From assembly GCA_016290295.1 (NCBI GenBank), contig JAEETJ010000024.1, positions 1 to 40,679 on the forward strand: a DNA stretch of 40,679 nt. The letters run 5' to 3'. The notes under the pieces were generated by a model. It was not told the DNA's origin and searched no databases. It was given only the letters and a program-made list of their open reading frames with translations. Numbering within the stretch: position 1 is the first letter of the stretch; each line of letters begins with the position of its first letter. Of this stretch, positions 1 to 6,501 are shown one piece after another. The position numbers and the translations under genes are program-made. Origin of the DNA: Bacteroidales bacterium. GTDB lineage: Bacteria > Bacteroidota > Bacteroidia > Bacteroidales > WCHB1-69.

Positions 1-1
1 G

Positions 2-52
2 TACAATGGAGCAAAAAAAACTGGCGGCTACAGCGTCGTCAGCCAGGATTAG
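2..52 (+). CDS. 3' end of a second LytTR/winged-helix regulator gene (partial)
   Basis: Reading from base 2 gives 16 residues (ending GGYSVVSQD) and a TAG stop, identical to the C-terminus of the regulator encoded at 6502-7599. The fragment runs off the left edge, so either a full paralogue lies upstream or only its tail was duplicated with the repeat. It converges on rpoD. Confidence 0.6.
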   Translation, partial: YNGAKKTGGYSVVSQD

Positions 53-96
53 CCTGCATACCAATCCATCATCCCGTAATCCTGTAATCAACACTT

Positions 97-175
97 CTCC
101 CCTCGAGGGCGCAGCCCGAGACTCCCCATGGACAAAGTCCACTCCCCTTGAGCGAAGCGAAACTCCCCCTTTTCT
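97..175. repeat. Mini-hairpin array 1
   Basis: Short hairpins are joined by ACTCCCC linkers. GGGC-GCA-GCCC lies at 107-117 and GGAC-AAA-GTCC at 130-140, followed by a weak GC-GAA-GC unit near 151. Read on the minus strand, each hairpin is next to GGGGAGT. Related arrays lie at 3320-3496, 7644-7722, 32081-32310 and 32800-33022. The array lies between a partial regulator gene and the 3' end of rpoD. Confidence 0.75.
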
Positions 176-210
176 TCATTTGCTAATTAACTAATTTGCT
201 AATTTGCTAA

Positions 211-1074
211 TTAAAGGTATATCTTCAAATTCCGGTTCTTGGACTCCTGTTTGAGACGTTTGATGGCACGCTCTTTGATTTGACGCACCCTTTCGCGCGA
301 CAAGCCCACGGTGTCACCGATTTCATCTAAGGTATATTCATGGGTTACCCCTATGCCGAAAAACAATTTGATAATCTCTATCTCCTTGTCATTCAAGGCT
401 TTCTTCAAAATACCATCAATTTCAGAACTTAAAGACTCATTGATAAGCTTATCATCTGTGTCTTTTTCAACATTATACACAAAAGTATCTGAAAACTTGG
501 TGTCGTCATCCGGGGATACTGGCGAATCCATCGACTGTGGATGGTTGTTGATTCTCAAAATCTCGTTCACCTTGTCAATAGGCAAATCCATCGCTTCGGA
601 AATCTCCTCCAAAGTAGGGGCACGTTGAAATTCCTGCTCCAGATGGGCAATTTCCTTCTTGATTTTATTGATGGTACCCACCTGATTCAGCGGCAAGCGC
701 ACGATACGCGATTGGTCAGCGATAGCTTGACAGATGGCCTGACGAATCCACCACACAGCGTATGAGATGAACTTGAACCCACGGGTTTCGTCAAAACGCT
801 TGGCCGCCTTAATCAAGCCGATATTGCCTTCGTTAATCAGGTCGGGCAAGCTAATGCCCTGATTCTGGTATTGCTTCGCCACCGACACGACAAAACGCAG
901 ATTAGCCTTGGTCAGTCTTTCCAAAGCCTCTTGGTCACCCTGTTTGATACGTCTTGCCAGTTCAACTTCCTCATCGGCACTGATCATCTGCTCTTTGCCA
1001 ATATCCGCCAAAAAACGGTCCAACGAGGCGGTATCGCGGTTGGTGATGGATTTCGAAATTTTTAATTGTCTCAT
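211..1074 (-). CDS. rpoD: Primary RNA polymerase sigma factor, sigma-70 family
   Basis: This is the housekeeping sigma factor, which directs RNA polymerase to promoters. The 287-residue protein has region 1.2 (about 17-50), region 2 with NLRFVVSVAKQY and DLINEGNIGLIKAAKRFD (about 62-115, including the promoter-melting WWIRQAI), region 3 (about 125-200) and region 4 with the helix-turn-helix TLDEIGDTVGLSRERVRQIKERA (about 245-275). It lacks a long region 1.1, as is usual for Bacteroidales primary sigma factors. Its ATG overlaps the TGA of htrA by four bases (ATGA), so the two genes should be co-transcribed and translationally coupled. The many TAnnTTTG -7 boxes in this window fit the class of promoter this sigma recognises. 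The call is firm. Confidence 0.95.
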   Translation of the reverse strand: MRQLKISKSITNRDTASLDRFLADIGKEQMISADEEVELARRIKQGDQEALERLTKANLRFVVSVAKQYQNQGISLPDLINEGNIGLIKAAKRFDETRGFKFISYAVWWIRQAICQAIADQSRIVRLPLNQVGTINKIKKEIAHLEQEFQRAPTLEEISEAMDLPIDKVNEILRINNHPQSMDSPVSPDDDTKFSDTFVYNVEKDTDDKLINESLSSEIDGILKKALNDKEIEIIKLFFGIGVTHEYTLDEIGDTVGLSRERVRQIKERAIKRLKQESKNRNLKIYL

Positions 1075-2492
1075 GGTATTTGTATTGTATAAGTATATTT
1101 ATAATATCCGTTGTCGTACACGCCTTCGATGGCGAGATACTTGTCGTGATTGTTTTGGATGAACTTGTCCAGATCTTTGGTATCGGAAATGATGCGTCCG
1201 TTGATAACTGTAATGACAAAGCCTTTCTTCACACCCGATTGTCGCAGCAAGCCATCTCCAATATTGGTCACTTTCACCCCGCCGGTAATGCGGTAATAGC
1301 TCAACTCCCGTTTTGTCAAATCGCTGAAAGATGCACCTAACACACTTGCAGCTGTGGCATTGCTCTGCTCAACAATATCGGTAGTGCCTTTTCTGTTCAG
1401 CAAGTGGACATTTCTGTCATATATTTCTCCTTTATGCAGCACCCTGACGCTAACCGTCTCACCAGGTGAGTGTTGCATCAAAGCCTCACGAAGTTCGGAA
1501 GCAGAATTGGTTTTGGTATTATTGATGGCCAAAATCACATCGCCCTCTTGCAAACCACTCTGGCGGGCCGCTCCATTTTCATCAACCAGGCTCACCACAA
1601 CTCCTTCCAAACTCTTCAGATTCAACTCTTCCGCTTTCTGTGGAGTAATATCCATAATGGAAACACCAAGATAAGCACGTTGCACCATCCCGTAGGTTTT
1701 CAGGTCGTTGGCCACTTTACGGGCAATATTAGACGGGATGGCAAAAGAATAACCTGTGTAATAGCCTGTTCCAGAAGCAATTGCTGTGTTGATACCAATC
1801 AGTTCGCCCTGCACATTGACCAAAGCGCCACCGCTGTTACCTTGGTTGAGAGCGGCATCAGTCTGGATAAAGGATTCAATATTGGAACTTTCATCCATAA
1901 TATTTAAGTTTCTGGCCTTGGCACTCACAATTCCCGCAGTCACCGTTGATGTCAGGTTGAACGGGTTACCCACTGCCAGCACCCATTCACCAATTCGCAC
2001 CTGATCGGAATTGCCAAAAGTCAGGAAAGGCAGATTTGTCTCTTCTATTTTAATCAAGGCCAAATCCGCTTCGGCATCCGTGCCCACCAAAGTGGCATTA
2101 AATTCACGCTTGTCGTTCAGGGTAACCGTGATTTTTTCCGCATCCTCTACCACATGGTTGTTGGTAATGATATAGCCGTCGGAAGCGATAATCACTCCCG
2201 AGCCAGCGGCCTGAACGGGATAGTCATTGGTATTTCCATAGGGCAACATTCCGAAAAATTCCTCCCAAAACGAGCCGCTAAAATAGCTGTCCCATGCAGA
2301 ATTTTTCTGTTTAAATTCCGTTTTTATATGCACAACGGCCTGAATTGAGTGCTCCGCCGCCTCGGTTAAATCGACATAATGGGAAGTTTTTGGAAGTTTT
2401 TGGTGGTTATTTTCTATCGGATTTTGAGCATTAGAAAAAGCCACAGAAAAACATAAAATACTGATTACAAATACTTTAATTAATCTATTCAT
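1071..2492 (-). CDS. htrA: Periplasmic Do-type serine protease (HtrA/DegP family)
   Basis: This protein degrades or holds misfolded envelope proteins. Its 473 residues begin with a signal peptide (about 1-22, ending SNAQ). A trypsin-like domain follows with the triad His113 (TNNHVV), Asp143 (EADLALI) and Ser220 (GNSGGAL). PDZ1 spans about 265-355 (GVSIMDITPQ, GLQEGDVILAIN) and PDZ2 about 385-470. The gene is preceded by an exceptionally good Shine-Dalgarno sequence (2500-2506), rare in this phylum. The stop overlaps the rpoD start as ATGA. Pairing an envelope-stress protease with the primary sigma factor in one operon is notable. I cannot tell DegP from DegQ or DegS by sequence alone, but two PDZ domains argue against DegS. 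Confidence 0.93.
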   Translation of the reverse strand: MNRLIKVFVISILCFSVAFSNAQNPIENNHQKLPKTSHYVDLTEAAEHSIQAVVHIKTEFKQKNSAWDSYFSGSFWEEFFGMLPYGNTNDYPVQAAGSGVIIASDGYIITNNHVVEDAEKITVTLNDKREFNATLVGTDAEADLALIKIEETNLPFLTFGNSDQVRIGEWVLAVGNPFNLTSTVTAGIVSAKARNLNIMDESSNIESFIQTDAALNQGNSGGALVNVQGELIGINTAIASGTGYYTGYSFAIPSNIARKVANDLKTYGMVQRAYLGVSIMDITPQKAEELNLKSLEGVVVSLVDENGAARQSGLQEGDVILAINNTKTNSASELREALMQHSPGETVSVRVLHKGEIYDRNVHLLNRKGTTDIVEQSNATAASVLGASFSDLTKRELSYYRITGGVKVTNIGDGLLRQSGVKKGFVITVINGRIISDTKDLDKFIQNNHDKYLAIEGVYDNGYYKYTYTIQIP

Positions 2493-2499
2493 CGCTTTT

Positions 2500-2506
2500 C
2501 CTCCTT
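2500..2506 (-). promoter_or_regulatory. Strong Shine-Dalgarno site for htrA
   Basis: The minus strand reads AAGGAGG, seven bases before the htrA ATG. Nearly all other genes here lack such a site, as expected in Bacteroidota, where initiation usually relies on A-rich leaders. This supports the htrA start and suggests unusual translational control of the htrA-rpoD pair. Confidence 0.7.
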
Positions 2507-2574
2507 AATAATTAGTTGTTATAACATTATATAGACGCATATTAAACGAAATTGTTTAAGAAAAAGTATAAATT

Positions 2575-2608
2575 TTTGCCGCTTGTATGATTTTTTTTTA
2601 TATTTTTG
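2575..2608 (+). promoter_or_regulatory. Promoter of rplU-rpmA (Bacteroidota type)
   Basis: TTTG at 2575-2578 serves as the -33 element and TATTTTTG at 2601-2608 as the -7 box, with 22 bases between them. The expected start is near 2615, leaving a leader of about 32 nt before rplU. Confidence 0.75.
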
Positions 2609-2646
2609 CAGCCCAAAAAAATTACTAACCAAAAATATCAATCACA

Positions 2647-2958
2647 ATGTACGCAATCGTAGAAATAGCAGGGCAACAGTTCAAGATTGAACAAGGCCGC
2701 AAGGTTTATGTTCACCGCCTCAATGCTGAAGAAGGGTCGCAAGTTAAGTTCGACCGCGTTATGCTTGTTGATAATGACGGTTCTGTAAACGTAGGAACTC
2801 CCACCGTTGCCGGTGCAGAGGTAACCGCTACCGTTGTTAATCACATTAAAGGTGACAAAGTTCTTGTTTTCAAGAAAAAAAGAAGAAAAGGTTATCAGAA
2901 AATGAATGGTCATCGTCAGTATTTGACCACATTGAAAATTGATTCCATAACCTTCTAA
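2647..2958 (+). CDS. rplU: 50S ribosomal protein L21
   Basis: This is a large-subunit ribosomal protein that binds 23S rRNA. The 103-residue length is normal for the family. It starts [17 protein letters not shown] and carries the signature [12 protein letters not shown], then a basic C-terminal [16 protein letters not shown] segment that contacts rRNA. It is the first gene of a two-gene operon with rpmA (31-bp gap), the near-universal L21-L27 pair, behind a consensus promoter. Nothing is unusual. Confidence 0.98.
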   Translation: MYAIVEIAGQQFKIEQGRKVYVHRLNAEEGSQVKFDRVMLVDNDGSVNVGTPTVAGAEVTATVVNHIKGDKVLVFKKKRRKGYQKMNGHRQYLTTLKIDSITF

Positions 2959-2989
2959 TTTTAGTATTAACGATTAAAAATTTACAGAA

Positions 2990-3253
2990 ATGGCTCATAA
3001 AAAAGGTGTCGGTAGTTCACAGAACGGTCGTGAATCCCACAGCAAGCGCTTAGGCGTTAAGATTTTTGGCGGTCAGCTGGCCAAAGCCGGTAACATCATT
3101 ATCCGCCAGAGAGGTACCGTCCACAATCCCGGTATGAACGTAGGTATGGGCAAGGATCATACTTTGTTCGCCCTGATTGACGGAACCGTTACTTTCAAAA
3201 AAGGTAGAAACGGTAAATCTTTTGTTTCTGTACAACCTGTTGCAGAAGCATAA
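2990..3253 (+). CDS. rpmA: 50S ribosomal protein L27
   Basis: L27 lies near the peptidyl-transferase centre with its N-terminal tail. The 87-residue protein begins [22 protein letters not shown], the typical processed-form start with no cleavable N-terminal extension of the Firmicutes type. It continues with [17 protein letters not shown] and the [12 protein letters not shown] core. It is second in the rplU operon and followed by a strong terminator at 3277-3308. Confidence 0.98.
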   Translation: MAHKKGVGSSQNGRESHSKRLGVKIFGGQLAKAGNIIIRQRGTVHNPGMNVGMGKDHTLFALIDGTVTFKKGRNGKSFVSVQPVAEA

Positions 3254-3276
3254 AGTTTGTTCATAATGTTTGATTG

Positions 3277-3308
3277 GAAAAACCGCTCGCTTGAGCGGTT
3301 TTTTTTTG
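3277..3308 (+). terminator. Intrinsic terminator of rplU-rpmA
   Basis: The stem AACCGCTC/GAGCGGTT with a short GCTT loop is followed by a run of nine or more T. Confidence 0.92.
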
Positions 3309-3319
3309 TCCAAGGACAT

Positions 3320-3496
3320 AGCCCAAGACTCCCTTCGAGCACGCAGTGCGTCCCTACATCCCATCACACCTTCTCACCATATAATCCATCATCCTGTAAT
3401 CCTGTAATCAACACCTCTCCCCTCGAGGGCGTAGCCCGAGACTCCCCTTTGGACGTAGTCCACTCCCCTCGAGCACGTAGTGCGAGACTCCCCCTA
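3320..3496. repeat. Mini-hairpin array 2
   Basis: Successive hairpins GCAC-GCA-GTGC (near 3339), GGGC-GTA-GCCC (near 3427), GGAC-GTA-GTCC (near 3450) and GCAC-GTA-GTGC (near 3476) are linked by ACTCCCC. The last three share the loop GTA although their stems differ. Between the first and second lies the TCCTGTAATCAACAC phrase also found at 81 and 7627. The array fills the gap between the rpmA terminator and the sorting-domain remnant. Confidence 0.8.
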
Positions 3497-3501
3497 AAAA
3501 C

Positions 3502-3675
3502 TCACTCCTTCACCAACTTCGCCGAATAAGTCTTGCCGCTTTGGCTGAGCACCACATACATGCCTGCTGGCAGGTTGGCGATGTTGACCATGTTGATAGA
3601 AGAGTTCTCTTCACTCATCACCTCTTTGCCCAACATATCCATGACACGCACCTGCTTCACGCTCTCCTGACTTTT
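3502..3675 (-). pseudogene. T9SS C-terminal sorting domain, in frame after a stop codon
   Basis: The minus strand encodes 57 residues without a start: KSQESVKQVRVMDMLGKEV through LPAGMYVVLSQSGKTYSAKLVKE. This is a typical type-A T9SS sorting domain (VxDxxGKxV, LPAGxYxV, KLVKE end). It lies in the same frame as the lipoprotein gene 3676-4620, directly after its TAA, with no other stop between. It is either the 3' remnant of a former T9SS substrate, now cut off by the stop codon, or would be added by read-through. A lipoprotein would not normally need it, so I favour a remnant. Confidence 0.75.
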
Positions 3676-4620
3676 TTATTTGTACTCATATTCTTCTTGC
3701 GTAGCGGTACCAGTTTTAGTGACAGGATATTTCTGCTTATAGCTGTAAGTATACTTCTCCTCGTAGGGCTGCATACCAGTTTGTCCATCTGGATTCACCT
3801 CCATTTTAACGACATTGTTCTTGTTGAAAACAAGTTCATTGGTTAAACCCATATACATATCACCCATAAGAAAGCCATTAAAGGGATTGTGACATTGATC
3901 GTATTGAAGGTTTATTGTCGTAAAATATGTTACCAGATTAAGCTTTGCATTTTCATCTTCCATATCCGGCATATCATTAAATCCCTCTGTCACCTCTGAC
4001 ACTATTTTTGTGACATTTCCCCCAGACCACGTAAGTTTTAGAATCATTTGGTCTATTTGTCCTTTAGCGCCATTTTTCCTTGCAAGCTCCTTTTGTTCTT
4101 TTTCCATCAATCTAGTAACTTCTTCTGGCAAAATGAACTGCAAAGGGGAAAACATACTGACAGTCCACTCTGCTTTAGGCAAATTGTCATTATACTTCCT
4201 TTCATTCCTGATCTCACAAATCTTTCCATTCGAGTGGATGAAGGTATAATTCTCCAATTCCGCACCAGCCTTATTGAATCTTTTCATTTCCTTCAGATAG
4301 TTTCCATCGTAGGTATATTCTTGATAATTTTGTCCTGAATTCACACGAACCAAACGCTTCTTGCCATCATATTCAAACTGATAGGTATTTTGTCCATATC
4401 CATAATCCTCCACGATCTCTTTCAGCGTATTGTTGCTGTTCCAAATCCACTGCTGAGTAAAGGTTAATAGCCCTATATCATTGCCATACTCATCGATTGC
4501 ATTGGTATGATAGGTTATCTTGCTGATTTTTTTTGAAGGAGTGTACACGCCCTCCTTTTTGCAGGCCGAAAAGAAAACCGCAATGCATAGTATGCATAAA
4601 ATTGAAGTGATTTTTTTCAT
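3676..4620 (-). CDS. Putative lipoprotein of unknown function
   Basis: I do not recognise a family. The 314-residue product starts MKKITSILCILCIAVFFSACKKEG, a lipoprotein signal with lipobox FSAC (Cys20). The rest resembles the YD-like repeat proteins common in Bacteroidales: ITYHTNAIDEYGN, TFTQQWIWNSNNTLKEI, YQFEYDGKKRLVRV, YQEYTYDGNYLKEMKRF. These alternating aromatic strands suggest a beta-sheet surface protein. I chose the MKKITS start over one 18 codons upstream because the promoter -7 box (4652-4659) lies inside the longer reading. The gene ends at a TAA immediately followed in frame by a T9SS sorting domain. Confidence 0.75.
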   Translation of the reverse strand: MKKITSILCILCIAVFFSACKKEGVYTPSKKISKITYHTNAIDEYGNDIGLLTFTQQWIWNSNNTLKEIVEDYGYGQNTYQFEYDGKKRLVRVNSGQNYQEYTYDGNYLKEMKRFNKAGAELENYTFIHSNGKICEIRNERKYNDNLPKAEWTVSMFSPLQFILPEEVTRLMEKEQKELARKNGAKGQIDQMILKLTWSGGNVTKIVSEVTEGFNDMPDMEDENAKLNLVTYFTTINLQYDQCHNPFNGFLMGDMYMGLTNELVFNKNNVVKMEVNPDGQTGMQPYEEKYTYSYKQKYPVTKTGTATQEEYEYK

Positions 4621-4651
4621 GGGGTTGATGTTTTTTGTCGTTTTGTGTTTG

Positions 4652-4659
4652 CAAAGATA
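4652..4659 (-). promoter_or_regulatory. -7 box of the lipoprotein gene 3676-4620
   Basis: The minus strand reads TATCTTTG, about 32 bases before the ATG. The same context (TTGCAAAGATAATATTTTTT on the plus strand) recurs at 5862-5880. Confidence 0.65.
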
Positions 4660-4678
4660 ATATTTTTTACACAAACTC

Positions 4679-4777
4679 TTACTCTTTCACCAATTTAGAG
4701 GTATAAATTTTACAACTTGTACTAATAACTTGTACTATATATGTGCCAACTAGAAGATGGGCGGTGTTAATGGTTAT
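4679..4777 (-). pseudogene. T9SS sorting-domain remnant
   Basis: The minus strand reads ITINTAHLLVGTYIVQVIS followed by TSCKIYTSKLVKE and a TAA at 4679-4681. It is the last 30 or so residues of a T9SS domain. Compared with the copy at 5891, LPSGTY has become LLVGTY and SKSGK has become STSCK. It is one base out of frame with the preceding lipoprotein gene (4779-5297), has no start and is too short to function alone. Confidence 0.75.
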
Positions 4778-4778
4778 T

Positions 4779-5297
4779 TTATTCCACCAAATTCCATGTG
4801 ACGTTATCTATTGAATATTTTACTATTCCTTTTCCTCTTATAATAACTATTTTTTCCCCATTGTCATTCGTAATCTCTATATTATCCCCTATTATAGTAA
4901 TCGCTTCATCTGCCAATGGATTAACACAAAATATCGAATCTGAAAAATAATGTGATTTAATGTGAATATTTACCTGTAAATTATCAATATTAGCATATAA
5001 ACATCCGTAAATATAATTAGCTGCATTGGATACAGATTCAAATTCCATATGTGGAGACCAAGCACATTTAGCGCATCCTTTATAGCTCCCCTCTTGAGAG
5101 ATGTACATGTTATTTATCGTAAAACTCATTTCATTACCTTCTTCATCATTGAAAACGAGTTCCTGTCCTGCTGTGTAAGGAAAATACGCTGTCAACTCTT
5201 GTGGGAAAGCCGGTACTTTTTTGTTACAAGAAATAAAAACCGTGCTTGTGACAAAAATTGCCGAGAAAATAATCATTATTCTCGTTGTGTTTTTCAT
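4779..5297 (-). CDS. Putative lipoprotein, paralogue of 5334-5843
   Basis: The function is unknown. The 172 residues start with a lipoprotein signal (MKNTTRIMIIFSAIFVTSTVFISCNKK, lipobox FISC). The mature part shares with its neighbour the pattern FPxELxAYxPYxxxQ, a G-E/N-xMSFTI segment near residues 57-62, and an ending of the form GxVxxxxxNxxW. The short gap (36 bp), the shared pattern and the same orientation indicate tandem duplication. It has its own -7 box at 5326-5333. It contains several cysteines (GCAKC, YGC, FC) that could form disulfides outside the cytoplasm. Confidence 0.8.
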   Translation of the reverse strand: MKNTTRIMIIFSAIFVTSTVFISCNKKVPAFPQELTAYFPYTAGQELVFNDEEGNEMSFTINNMYISQEGSYKGCAKCAWSPHMEFESVSNAANYIYGCLYANIDNLQVNIHIKSHYFSDSIFCVNPLADEAITIIGDNIEITNDNGEKIVIIRGKGIVKYSIDNVTWNLVE

Positions 5298-5325
5298 AGA
5301 TAGATGTTTTTATTGTTTGTATTTG

Positions 5326-5333
5326 CAAAGGTA
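5326..5333 (-). promoter_or_regulatory. -7 box of the lipoprotein gene 4779-5297
   Basis: The minus strand reads TACCTTTG, 28 bases before the ATG. It directly abuts the stop codon of the upstream lipoprotein gene, so the two paralogues appear separately promoted. Confidence 0.65.
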
Positions 5334-5843
5334 TTATTTCGTTAAATACCAAATGCAGTTTTCGTCTTCAAATTGAATTACACCCTCGTTGTGAACGATA
5401 ATGGTATTTGGATTCATCTTTATAGTATCTCCGATTCTTGAAGATACCCCTGGCTTATATGGTTCTATCCCCTCAAAAAATAATTCACCGTGTGGCATGT
5501 TAGTGACATCAAAAGAAATATACACAGTGTATTGAGCCGAAATCCATCCTTCAACTTTGTATGATTTTTCTATATCGTCAATAGAAAATTTTGTTGTGGC
5601 ATGAAAGTTCAGTTCTGACAAATCTGGACACTTACTACCCAAATGTCTATCACAATTTGTGACAATATAATCTGTAATTGTAAAGCTCATTGTCTCACCA
5701 TTGTCATTATGAAAATAAATGGTCTGATTTGGATAATAAGGATAATATGCTTTCAGTTCATCAGGAAAATTATGTCGGTTGCAGGCGGTAAAAACAACTA
5801 CTGTGACAACCAATGATAATAGAATTAATGATATTTTTTTCAT
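5334..5843 (-). CDS. Putative lipoprotein, paralogue of 4779-5297
   Basis: The function is unknown. The 169 residues begin MKKISLILLSLVVTVVVFTACNRHN (lipobox FTAC, Cys21). The mature domain reads FPDELKAYYPYYPNQTIYF, then GETMSFTITDYIV, and ends GVIQFEDENCIWYLTK. The same skeleton is seen in 4779-5297. Both proteins keep paired cysteines in the middle (NCDRHLGSKC here). This small beta-rich lipoprotein family looks expanded locally. The promoter is at 5864-5871. Confidence 0.8.
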   Translation of the reverse strand: MKKISLILLSLVVTVVVFTACNRHNFPDELKAYYPYYPNQTIYFHNDNGETMSFTITDYIVTNCDRHLGSKCPDLSELNFHATTKFSIDDIEKSYKVEGWISAQYTVYISFDVTNMPHGELFFEGIEPYKPGVSSRIGDTIKMNPNTIIVHNEGVIQFEDENCIWYLTK

Positions 5844-5863
5844 AATATTTCCGTTTTTGCTTG

Positions 5864-5871
5864 CAAAGATA
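5864..5871 (-). promoter_or_regulatory. -7 box of the lipoprotein gene 5334-5843
   Basis: The minus strand reads TATCTTTG, about 21 bases before the ATG. The surrounding segment duplicates that around 4652, including the sorting-domain remnant just upstream. Confidence 0.65.
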
Positions 5872-5890
5872 ATATTTTTTACACAAACGA

Positions 5891-6175
5891 TTACTCTTTC
5901 ACCAATTTGGAGGCATATTCTTTACCACTTTTGCTGATAACTTGTACGATATATGTGCCAGAGGGCAAATTAGAAATATTGATAGTGTTACTAGAAAGAG
6001 GATAAATCGAAGGATCCCCTAATAGATTATAAGCTCTCAAGTATCTTCTGACATAATTCACACCACCTCCCCAAAAAAATATTCTATAGTCATTTTTTCC
6101 TTTATTAATCACAGATGCTATGGCATAATTATCAGAATATGAGTCTCCAAATATCTTCTTTTTTGTTTTTTTCAT
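5891..6175 (-). pseudogene. Truncated T9SS substrate: start codons joined to a C-terminal fragment
   Basis: The reading frame gives 94 residues from MKKTKKK, or 104 from an ATG at 6205. After the lysine-rich start it goes straight into IFGDSYSDNYAIASV, then YVRRYLRAYNLLGDPSIYPLS and a T9SS tail (LPSGTYIVQVISKSGKEYASKLVKE). The YNLLGDPS stretch resembles the end of gingipain-like (C25) catalytic domains; that is a memory-based suggestion. There is no hydrophobic signal peptide, which a T9SS substrate needs. The best reading is an internal deletion that fused the first codons to the last about 85. A -7 box survives upstream (6207-6214). Confidence 0.65.
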
Positions 6176-6206
6176 AGATACCTGTTTACTTTGTAAATTT
6201 CGCATA

Positions 6207-6214
6207 CAAATTTA
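6207..6214 (-). promoter_or_regulatory. -7 box upstream of the truncated T9SS gene
   Basis: The minus strand reads TAAATTTG, 31 bases before the MKKTKKK start. It would make that ATG, not the one at 6205, the likely start. Confidence 0.5.
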
Positions 6215-6246
6215 GCAAGGTTTCATGAAAAAAATTCACTTAATGG

Positions 6247-6416
6247 CATATTAGGACGAAATAATAGAATAAGGACAAAAAAAATAAAAATGAGAAGATA
6301 AAAAAATTTGATTTTTTCAAAATCATTTGACAGACAACAGCTTAAAAAAATCACAAAAAACAGGAATTTTTATCTTCTCACTCATATTAGGATGAAAACA
6401 ATAATATGAGAAGATA
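6247..6416. promoter_or_regulatory. Repeated operator-like elements between divergent genes
   Basis: Three exact copies of the 10-mer TGAGAAGATA occur: 6291-6300 (plus), 6371-6380 (as the complement TATCTTCTCA) and 6407-6416 (plus). CATATTAGGAYGAAA occurs at 6247 and 6383. The second and third 10-mers form an inverted pair around a 26-bp spacer. The last copy ends 33 bases before the -33 element of the LytTR regulator gene. LytTR proteins bind repeated short sites, so autoregulation is plausible but unproven. Confidence 0.5.
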
Positions 6417-6449
6417 AAGCACGGACAACAAATGATTCATTCGGGTAAA

Positions 6450-6482
6450 TTTGGGAGAAATATGCCTTTTTTTTTATTTTTG
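6450..6482 (+). promoter_or_regulatory. Promoter of the LytTR regulator gene
   Basis: TTTG at 6450-6453 and TATTTTTG at 6475-6482, 21 bases apart, match the Bacteroidota -33/-7 pattern. The ATG follows 20 bases after the -7 box. Confidence 0.72.
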
Positions 6483-6501
6483 TTGCTGAAAACTTTTTGA
6501 G

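Larger units (their letters stand above)
1..213. repeat. Long direct repeat, copy 1 (second copy at 7548-7762)
   Basis: This stretch matches 7548-7762 with about three differences: one C more in the second copy near 127, A versus G at 134, and T versus C near 199. The copy holds the last 16 codons of a regulator gene, a mini-hairpin array and an AT-rich tail built from TTTGCTAATT units. The differences suggest a real duplication and not one sequence assembled twice. The left edge is unknown because the window begins inside the repeat. Confidence 0.9.
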
